A stretch of 64,000 nt of DNA, from NCBI GenBank assembly GCA_943736015.1, contig OX031072.1:14969501-15033500 (forward strand), written 5' to 3'. The position numbers and the translations under genes were made by a program. Below the pieces are notes generated by a model. It made no database searches, was not told where the DNA came from, and saw only the letters and a list, made by a program, of their open reading frames with translations. Positions 56,981 to 64,000 of the stretch are shown here, piece after piece. Each line of letters opens with the position of its first letter. Position 1 is the first letter of the stretch. This DNA is from Tridacna crocea (lineage: Eukaryota > Mollusca > Bivalvia > Cardiida > Cardiidae).

Positions 56981-57296
56981 AGTTTGCAAACAATGATGCA
57001 CAATTTTCCCCATTTGATGAATACATTTACGTATTCCCTTTTCCCCAATTTCAAAAGCCCTAGGCCCCTAGAGAAAGAAGGATGGTAAATCTATGCAGAC
57101 TGGAGTCTGAGCCTGACTTATGTTGACCCTAACCATACAATACAATGCCAACCCTGACAAAGAGAGCAATAATTATTGAAAAGATTTAACATTATTTCAG
57201 ACATTTAAAAGCGCCAACTCAGAATTTAATTTGATGTCCAAGGTTTCATCAAAACTTACCCTGGGCTCTGAAGTGTCTTGGCCAAGGGCACTCCCT

Positions 57297-57522
57297 TAAC
57301 CCTTTCCCGAACAATCCCTGGTTTTCACAAGCCTGAGATGGAAGCCTTCTGAAAACATTGTGGGAAAAGGAGAAATGCTGGTAACCAGCATTTTCTCCTT
57401 ATCCTTCAATGTTTTCTACCCTGCTGGAAACAAATTTAAATTTTTGAGGAATGTTTATTATGTCGTCTGCATGTCCTTTTGATTTGCACAAACTAAAATT
57501 TTGTCATTTTGTAATGAGTTAA
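57297..57522 (+). repeat. P1 element, intact
   Basis: Left arm one base short (GAGAAATGCTGG). Its right TTAA is also the left end of the short P3 relative. Confidence 0.9.
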
Positions 57523-57661
57523 GGGAACACCATAGAAATTTTTTGCAATTTATTGATTCTTAATTATTGATGATTTGTATTTTTTTTTTTCATATTAATT
57601 TCTGTGATACATATATTTTTCAATTTGGTGAGATGTTAAAAATTTAAATACTCACCTTTAA
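57519..57661 (-). repeat. Short P3 relative (143 bp)
   Basis: TTAAGGGAACACCATAGAAA to AAATACTCACCTTTAA. On the minus strand it equals the first 130 bp of P3 up to the point where P3 continues GTTCCCTTAAAAGGCTACG, and is bounded by TTAA on both sides. Confidence 0.8.
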
Positions 57662-57842
57662 AACGTTTTCAATAAAATCAGCCTTGACTCAGATTAAATG
57701 CAAATATCTAAAGGATAGATTCTGCAGGCAAGACATAATTTTGGAAGACAATCCTTGATTCCTTGAGGAGACAGATATTGATCGGGTTTCTCTCTGTAAT
57801 TACATGGTACACTTTCAGTGCAGCTTCAACAATACTGTCTGC

Positions 57843-58032
57843 AGAGCTCCAGAGAGACGGAGTCATTTTGATCTCAAAATTGCAAATATCGGTCATTGTT
57901 CACTAAACCCTATGTTATGGGTACTCATTAGAATCGTCTCATTGAGACGATTCTAATGAGTACCCATAACATAGGGTTTGGAAGAGAAATAATGAATTTA
58001 GAATTCCATCATTTCCTCTGATCTGGAGCTCT
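57843..58032. repeat. P4 palindromic element with near-perfect stem
   Basis: AGAGCTCCAGAGAGACGGAG to TGATCTGGAGCTCT; stem CCCTATGTTATGGGTACTC mirrored as GAGTACCCATAACATAGGG, i.e. G-to-A change in both arms relative to other copies. Confidence 0.92.
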
Positions 58033-58144
58033 GCTGTCTGATATATTTAACCCTAAGAGCACCGACGACACCCAATAGCATTGCCTGCGCATGTCAAATT
58101 CATCAAAGATTGACCTGTCTGTTATGATGCATCAGTATACTGTA

Positions 58145-58560
58145 CAGTGTTCCCACTCATGCAAATTATTGTGTAAATCACGTAAAAGAATTGAATTTCA
58201 TGTAATAAATATTTGTTGCATGCGAGACCTCACATAAGAAAATTCACAGACAAATAGGTCATAATTCGCTTATCTTATGCAAACTGACAAATTTTGAAGT
58301 TATTTTTATCCTTATTAACAAATTTATGTCATATCATGCAGAAATACCTATCCAGAAATTAGCAGACATGAAAAATTGATCCATGCAAAAATCGTGGAAA
58401 CCAATGACACAACAGAATGTGCCTTGGATATTGTCCGATCAGAGTCACTTCAGACTGTCTTTTTAGCTATTTGAATTATTTTAAGCAGTAATTTACATAA
58501 ACATCTTTATATAACAGGCAGTTATGCAGCAAATGATCAACATGGATTGCTTTACCTATA
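58145..58560 (+). repeat. Relative of the 21990-23290 element interior
   Basis: AAACCAATGACACAACAGAA, TTGTCCGATCAGAGTCACTT and CAGACTGTCTTT align with 22585-22650. No TIRs or duplication found. Confidence 0.5.
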
Positions 58561-58689
58561 GTTGTAATTTGTGAACCATTACAGGGATCAAGCTAGCCCA
58601 GAAATTTAGGGAGAAGTGAATTCTTCCTCCTGAGAACTTAGGGAGAAGTTTTGTGAAGCAAGGGAGAAGTTTTTTCGCTAACCTAAATT

Positions 58690-58860
58690 CCTTGTTGGCG
58701 AAAAAAATTTAGCCCGGCTCAAACTGAAAACAGTTTGTCTTCCAAGGAGTAGACAAGAAGAACATGTAAATAACTATCATTTTCTTATTTTTCCACAATG
58801 TTTTCAAAGACCTTCTCCTCTTAATGCTTAAAATTGTGACTGTGTGTTAATGGGAAAATG
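58690..58860 (-). repeat. P1 fossil
   Basis: CCCGGCTCAAACTGAAAAC, TTTTTCCACAATGTTTTCAA, closing GTGTGTTAATGGG. Confidence 0.5.
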
Positions 58861-58914
58861 AAATCCACGCGTATCTTGGGACATTTTTCTTAAAAACATG
58901 CTGCAGGTACTCAT

Positions 58915-59141
58915 TTAACTCTTTACCGCACGACAAAATTTTAGACTGGTTCAAATTGAGAGCATTTGCAGACAACAAAATAAAGGTGACTCAAAAATTG
59001 AAATTTGTTCTTGGAAGAGTAGAAAACACTGGGAAAAGGAGAAAATGCTGGTTACCAGCATTTTCTCCTTTTCCTACAGTGTTTCCAAAAGGCTTCTTTC
59101 TCAGGGGCGTCAAAAGTAGGGATTGTGTGGTAATGGGTTAA
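58915..59141 (-). repeat. P1 element, intact
   Basis: 227 bp, TTAA both ends; left arm lacks two bases (ACACTGGGAAAAGG). Confidence 0.92.
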
Positions 59142-59562
59142 ATAGCTTTAGGCTGTTACAATTAGTGCCCGCACCATCAATTTCTATGGAAAAATTATAA
59201 AAAAATTCTCCAAGTTTTGTTTTTTTTAAATGGAGCTCTTATCTTTCACAATGGTTTACCTAGTTGATTTTCTACCATTCTATTACTCCTTTCATTCTAA
59301 AGAAAGACAAAGGCTGATTTATTTTTTTATTTTCCAACATAGCATAATCTTCTTTTTTGGTTGCTGTTATGCTAGATTGGTCTTGGTTTCATTGTACCAG
59401 CAGTTAACAAACAAACGACAGGAAAAACGTTACCAGTCGTCAATTTAAGACACCCAAAATCAAAGTTAACCCAGCACTTTAATTAACACATATTTGTTAA
59501 CGTTAGCTTAGTGTAAAATTTGAACTCTCACAATAAAAAGTAGCAAATAAAAAGTAGTATAA
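59142..59562. other. Stretch without recognised feature
   Basis: AT-rich; a 72-codon plus-strand frame (59230-59448) is hydrophobic by composition but has no recognisable family. Confidence 0.35.
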
Positions 59563-59825
59563 ACTAGAGCAGTCACTGATTGTGACTGAATACTCCCACC
59601 AGCGCTCTGAAAGAAATAACTGTCAAGTTCAAGGAGAGATAATTCCACAATCAGGAAGAGTTGACACTTGAAAATTACATCTTGCAAATCTTCAATACAT
59701 GTTCAGTATATGTGCAAAGTTTCAATACAAATGAAGGAAAACTGTAGGAGGAGTTTGCCACACAAAATTACTAGTATTTTGTAGACAGACAGATGGACAC
59801 TGGACAGACAGGCCGATTCCAGTTA
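59563..59825 (+). repeat. GACGGAC-type dispersed repeat
   Basis: ACTAGAGCAGTCACTGATTG, inverted pair TGTCAAGTTCAAGG / GAGTTGACACTT, TACTAGTATTTTGTAGAC, GACAGGCCGATTCCAGTTAA. Confidence 0.65.
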
Positions 59826-59930
59826 ACTGTCTGATCAAATGAATAAGGTACCACAAGTTTCAACTGAAAGCTTTTTTTCACGTTACTGATCTCATACATC
59901 CATTCGTAATATTTGGCACACTTTCCCATT

Positions 59931-60155
59931 TTAAACTCTTTACCACACCATCCCGACTTTTAACAAACGTGAGAAAGAAGCCTATTGAAAACATTATTGG
60001 GAAAGGAGAAAATACTCATAACCAGCCTTTTCTCCTTTTTCAAAATGTTTCTTACCCTTCCCAAACCCAATTTCAATTTTTGAGTCACAATTGTTTTGTC
60101 ATCTGCAACTGTTTTCAATTTGGACATGTCTACAATTTTGTCCTTTGGTAAAGCG
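59931..60155 (+). repeat. P1 element, decayed right end
   Basis: TTAAACTCTTTACCACACCA left; core centre ACTCATAACCAGC. Confidence 0.82.
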
Positions 60156-60982
60156 AAATAATTCCAAATTGGACAAATGGAATGCTCCTAACCAGTAGCA
60201 AATAATGGTCATTTTGGTTGCATTAAGAAACTTTGATGAATCAGAAATAGATCGCCTAAGTCCATGAGTAATAAAGACATCTTTCATTAACCATGAAGAC
60301 CAGTGACCGGTTTGAAAACACCTGAGAGTTTGATTGAAAACCCTTGTCTTCATTAAGCCATTATCGAATATCTTTTATCACACACATTTGCAAGCAGACA
60401 GAATTTATAATCAGTAAAAGTGACTCTACTCACTCTTCTTCAAAAATCTGTATTTCAATCATAAATTTTCATAAATTTGAGGCTGAATAAATCGATTTCT
60501 TTTTCCATTCTTATGTCAAAGGTCATGAAGCAGAAGATCGGAAGTTTTCATTGGATTAATAAGCTGGTTCCGCTTTCTAGTCATGTGAGTGTTACAATTT
60601 GGGAGCCAGTTTTCAAAATCAAAGTACCTTCAAAATGTGGTCGCGTTTTACGATGAGCAGATAGGCCTATATGTCCTATTACATATTCGAATATGGATTG
60701 CCAAATGTTCATTAAGATCTGACGACTTTCAAAGTCCTCTAATAACTGCCATGCACAGAAATTGGACAGCCCTTCTGGCTCATTTGGCGCCTCCCCACAC
60801 AGCGAATGAAGCATGACACAAGAGGAATAATCGAATTTCTATTCAGCGAAAAAACTAAATACGAGTTGTCTTTCTTTAGTATTGTAAAAAAAATCTCTTA
60901 TTGCTTAGTACTTACAACTTTCCTTTGTAAACAGGTTTTTAGCAACCAAAGAAGTCAAATGGGAATGTTGTCGACTACTTTT
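60156..60982. other. Repeat-poor stretch without recognised gene
   Basis: Overlapping 75-77 codon frames on both strands (60581-60816) have no recognisable domain. One of the longest stretches of the window free of P1, so possibly single-copy or regulatory. Confidence 0.35.
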
Positions 60983-61202
60983 ATGCAACCCTTTACCTTA
61001 CAACCCCAAGGTTTAAATGAGCTTTGTGAAAAGGCCTTGTGCTAACAATGTGGGAAAAGGAAAAAAGCCGGTTTCCAAATTGATTTCTCCTTTTTTCCTC
61101 CATCTTTCGCAGTAACCATCATCTTTAAAGACTATGAAGTTGAATTATTGTCTGAAAATTTTCTCAAGTCTAGAATATACAAGTCTTCTGTTGTTTGGTT
61201 AA
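60983..61202 (+). repeat. P1 element, diverged
   Basis: CCCTTTACCTTACAACCCC left; core AAGCCGGTTTCC; right TCTGTTGTTTGGTTAA shares TTAA with the next. Confidence 0.75.
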
Positions 61203-61392
61203 CCCGTTTCCAAACAGCAAAATTTTGAGACCTATCCAAATTGAAAGCATTTGCAGGTGGCAATTTCAAAGTGGCTCAAATGGTGCAATTTTGCTTTGTA
61301 AGGTTACCAGCATTTTCTCATTTTCCCACAATGTTTTCAATGGCTTCTTCCTCAGGGGAGTTAAAAGTTGTCATTGTGTGGCAAAAGGTTAA
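61199..61392 (-). repeat. P1 element, left arm missing, chained
   Basis: TTAACCCGTTTCCAAACAGC; GTAAGGTTACCAGCATTTTC shows only the right arm; closes GTGTGGCAAAAGGTTAA. Confidence 0.82.
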
Positions 61393-61706
61393 GAATTGGG
61401 GATGTTGGCGGGAAAGACAGAGAGAGTGCCTGATCAGTCTACACATGTATACGTGCAGTCTAATCCTTGTCTTCTCACATCTACGTTCATACAATCCCCA
61501 TAATGACAAAATTAGTAAACGACATCCAATGCCGTGATGGTGAAACAACCTTAGGTTAAAAAAAAAAAACCTCGCATATCTCAACCACAAGTCTAAACTG
61601 CATAATTTGTATCTTGATTCATAATAGACAAAAAAAAAATGCTCGAAATATGATAGCGAGGCTGTCGGGCTGTTATTCGCGAATTAGCCTTTAGGCTGAC
61701 CTTTTA

Positions 61707-61764
61707 CAGTGTAGATCAAAGTCAGACGGCACAGAACGTGCAGTCTGATCTTGAATCTTCACTG
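61707..61764. repeat. Palindromic GATCAGACTGCAC repeat
   Basis: CAGTGTAGATCAAAGTCAGA pairs with TCTGATCTTGAATCTTCACTG; centre GGCACAGAACGTGC. Confidence 0.75.
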
Positions 61765-62007
61765 TCTGATAAGCAGATATTTTTCTCCGTCAAAATAAGT
61801 CCGAGGTAGCACTATTCGGGTTTTAACTACAAGTCTGAAAGTTTACTTAAACTTCTTTCGCCGGATAAGGGTTAAATGATACATGTACATGTATTTAAAA
61901 CTGATTAACCCTTAACCCCTCTAAAAAAGTTAAGCTTTCAGGCGCGCTATCAAGAATCCAAATATTACAATTTCAAAGTCATTTTTTTTTTGTAAAAAAG
62001 TAACCCC

Positions 62008-62235
62008 TTAACGCTTTCCCAAACAAGCCCTGGTTTTTACGTGTCTGCAGTAAAAGTCTTTTGAAAACACTGTGGGAAAAGGAGAAATTGCTCGTAACGA
62101 GCAATTTCTCCTTTTCCCACAGTGTTTTCTACCCTTTTTGAAAACTCTCTACCATTTTCTCAACATCTAACATTGTCCTCTGCAAACTCTTTTAATTTGG
62201 AAGAGTCCAAAATTTGTCGTTTGGGAAAGGGTTAA
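62008..62235 (+). repeat. P1-P2 hybrid element, intact
   Basis: 228 bp. Perfect hairpin GAAATTGCTCGTAACGAGCA with ACACTGTGGG / CCCACAGTGT arms between P1-type ends (TTTCCCAAACAAGCC, GTCGTTTGGGAAAGGGTTAA). Confidence 0.92.
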
Positions 62236-62236
62236 C

Positions 62237-62298
62237 GGACAGAGTAGATTCAAGATCAGACTGCACGTTTTGCGCAGTCTGATCTTGATCAACACTAT
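62237..62298. repeat. Palindromic GATCAGACTGCAC repeat
   Basis: GACAGAGTAGATTCAAGATC then AGACTGCACG, mirrored CGCAGTCTGATCTTGATC; adjacent to a P1 right end. Confidence 0.8.
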
Positions 62299-62463
62299 CA
62301 GCATTAAGTACTTGAGTCCCGCATAGCAGTCAAAGGGTTAATCACCTTAAAATATCGCTCTGTACAGACGGAGCTTGATCTACACTGTATGCAAAAGGTC
62401 TTTGAGTCGCAAAGGTTTAAAACGTTTCAAAGGCCTCAACTAACTCTTATTTCAGTCATTTCT

Positions 62464-62719
62464 TGACGAAACGCCCACTCATTATGCATCATTATGTTTT
62501 CTACTCTATCAAAGAAAACTTACACCATTTGAGCCACACTGAACTTGTCGTTTGCAAATACTTTCAGTTTGGATGAACGAAACCCCCACTCATTATGCAA
62601 CATTATGTTTTCTACTCTATCAAAGAAAACTTACAACATTTGAGCCACACTGAAATTGTCGTCTGCAAATGCTTTCAATTTGGACGAACCTAAAATTTCG
62701 TTGTTTAGTAATGAGTTAA
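62464..62719 (+). repeat. Direct duplication of a P1 end-B flank
   Basis: Two ~109-bp units (from about 62464 and 62573) each with CCCACTCATTATGCA, TTTTCTACTCTATCAAAGAA and TTTGAGCCACACTGAA. The second closes as a normal P1 end (TAGTAATGAGTTAA); no hairpin. Confidence 0.8.
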
Positions 62720-62916
62720 CCCTATGTTTGACTTGCATCTCGGATCAATATCATAAGACGGTTAAGATTAAATGTTAGATTACACATTGCACATTATACA
62801 TTGCACGTAGTGTGAATTTAATTTGAATATAAACTTTTACAAAAGCAATTAAAATTGCCCATGCATAAAGACGTTAACTCTGAACACCTCACGTCATTTT
62901 TTTGGGGTACTTTTTC

Positions 62917-63029
62917 AAATTCAAAGCATTTGCAGACATTGAGGGAAAATGAGAAAAAGATAGTATCAGCATTTTCTCCTTTTTCTTTCACACAATGATT
63001 TCGAAATCTTGTACCTGGGAGCAAATTAA
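62917..63029 (-). repeat. P1 fragment
   Basis: TTCAAAGCATTTGCAGACAT joined to a decayed core; ends at the TTAA shared with the next element. Confidence 0.65.
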
Positions 63030-63254
63030 CCCTTTACCACACAATGAAATTTTGGACCGGACCAAATTGAGAACATATGCTACTGACAGTTTCAATCAGG
63101 CTCATATGATATGATTTTACTTTAACATGGTAGAAAACACAGTGTGAAAAGTAGAAAATGCTGGTAACCAGCATTTTCTCCTTTTCTCACAATGTTTTCA
63201 AAAGCATTCTCTTTCATGGGTTTTAATAGTCGTTATTTTGTGGTAAAGGGTTAA
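63026..63254 (-). repeat. P1 element, intact
   Basis: 229 bp, TTAA both ends; good core. Confidence 0.92.
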
Positions 63255-63288
63255 ATGCATCTCAAGTGATGATTTCTGCCCTTGATAT

Positions 63289-63340
63289 GGGTACAAAATA
63301 TTGTGGGAGCAGGAGAAAATGCTGGTTACTATAAAATACA
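63289..63340. repeat. P1 core fragment
   Basis: AAATATTGTGGGAGCAGGAG and AATGCTGGTTAC, then interrupted. Confidence 0.5.
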
Positions 63341-63355
63341 TGTATTTACAAACTT

Positions 63356-63418
63356 TCAACAGTAAATTTGTGTTTTAAACAGTAAATTTGTGTTATAAAC
63401 AGTAAATGTGTGTTATAA
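63356..63418 (+). repeat. Three 22-bp tandem units
   Basis: AACAGTAAATTTGTGTTTTA and variants, beside a P1 core fragment. Confidence 0.85.
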
Positions 63419-63477
63419 GAGATATGCAGTGCGAAACAACCATTTAATACATAATTCAATGTTTTACTGATTCTCAA

Positions 63478-63674
63478 CAAGACTGTATCTAAAAACATTG
63501 TGGGAAAAGGAGAAAATGCTGGTAACCAGCATTTTCTCTTTTTCCCAAAATGTCTTTTTTTTAATTCTATCAAAGACAACCCTAGTCGATTTTATCAGAA
63601 TTAAACCATGTCTTCCGCAAGAGTATTCGATTTCGGACAAGTCTAACATTCGGATTGTGTGGTAAAGAGTTACA
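63478..63674 (+). repeat. P1 element, end A missing
   Basis: Starts at the core; end B closes TTGTGTGGTAAAGAGTTA. Confidence 0.8.
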
Positions 63675-63757
63675 CAGCAAATCATTGGCCCATGAATTGA
63701 CAGGGACTTCCCCAGTTTCGAAACGCACAAATCTCATTCGATGACAGTAAAGAGGAA

Positions 63758-63991
63758 ACTTAATCTTTCTCGAGACAATCCCGGATTTTAACGAACTAGA
63801 GGGTAAACGGTTTCGAAAAAAAGGAGAAAAAGCTGGTCACCAGCATTTTCTCCTTTTTCCCACAATGTTTTTTTTTTACCAGGTCAATTTAAAGTTCTCA
63901 TAACGTAAGCAAAATTCGATATATATCGTATGCAAATATTTAGCACATGTAGTGTAAAAATCTAAAACTGTAATTTTTTAAAAAAGGTTAA
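63758..63991 (+). repeat. P1 element
   Basis: CTTAATCTTTCTCGAGACAA left, core GCTGGTCACCAGC, right AAAAAAGGTTAA. Confidence 0.75.
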
Positions 63992-64000
63992 CGGAAGCCC

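Noticed and set aside
60581..60816. Overlapping 75-77 codon frames on both strands in a repeat-poor region
   Set aside because: No recognisable domain, no convincing splice context; kept only as an unannotated stretch.
46755..64000. A second protein-coding gene upstream of the kinesin
   Set aside because: I scanned both strands and found no exon chain with recognisable protein similarity; only splice-site-based candidates remain.

Overview
The window is nuclear DNA from an animal, most likely a bivalve mollusc. The one gene I can reconstruct is an intron-rich kinesin-3 (unc-104/KIF1A/KIF1B type) whose protein is closer to invertebrate Unc-104 than to vertebrate KIF1A. The repeat landscape (GACGGAC-rich elements ending in TATACCCC, several tRNA-headed SINEs, palindromic 'GATCAGACTGCAC' elements) is of the kind I associate with heterodont bivalves. 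The species is inference; the kinesin is read directly.

Layout: the kinesin gene lies on the minus strand. Its start codon is at 46745, and 18 coding exons can be placed with consistent reading phase down to 769. Together they encode the first 683 residues: motor domain, neck, FHA domain and the start of the following coiled coil. The remaining exons lie left of the window. Introns run from about 0.35 kb to 9.6 kb. From 46755 to 64000 I see no convincing protein-coding gene; it holds the upstream part of the transcription unit (a candidate 5' UTR exon at 50167-50324) and repeats.

The rest is dominated by short non-autonomous elements, labelled here as follows. P1: about 229 bp, bounded by TTAA, ends beginning CCCTTT/CCCATT, with a central hairpin whose arms reach 34 nt around a 1-nt loop; roughly 80-95 full, partial or fossil copies. 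P1 ends come in two kinds: end A (ACAATCCCTACTTTTGACG type) and end B (GACAAAATTTTAGACTGG type). '+' means A left, B right. P2: about 230 bp, TTAA-bounded, related hairpin but unrelated ends, 4 copies. P3: about 549 bp, TTAA-bounded, 3 copies plus a short relative. P4: about 188 bp, ends AGAGCTCC, 33-nt stem, 6 copies. P5: about 200 bp palindromic element, 2 copies. There are also tRNA-headed SINEs (three with clear target-site duplications), a 1.3 kb terminal-inverted-repeat element with a 6-bp duplication, and several minisatellites.

The most interesting signal is P1. Copies are chained end to end sharing single TTAA sites, are nested in and by other elements, sit within about 10-20 nt of several kinesin splice sites, and differ from each other by changes mirrored in both hairpin arms of the same copy. 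That points to arm homogenisation through hairpin intermediates. The many short open reading frames of the window are mostly translations of P1 and are not genes.
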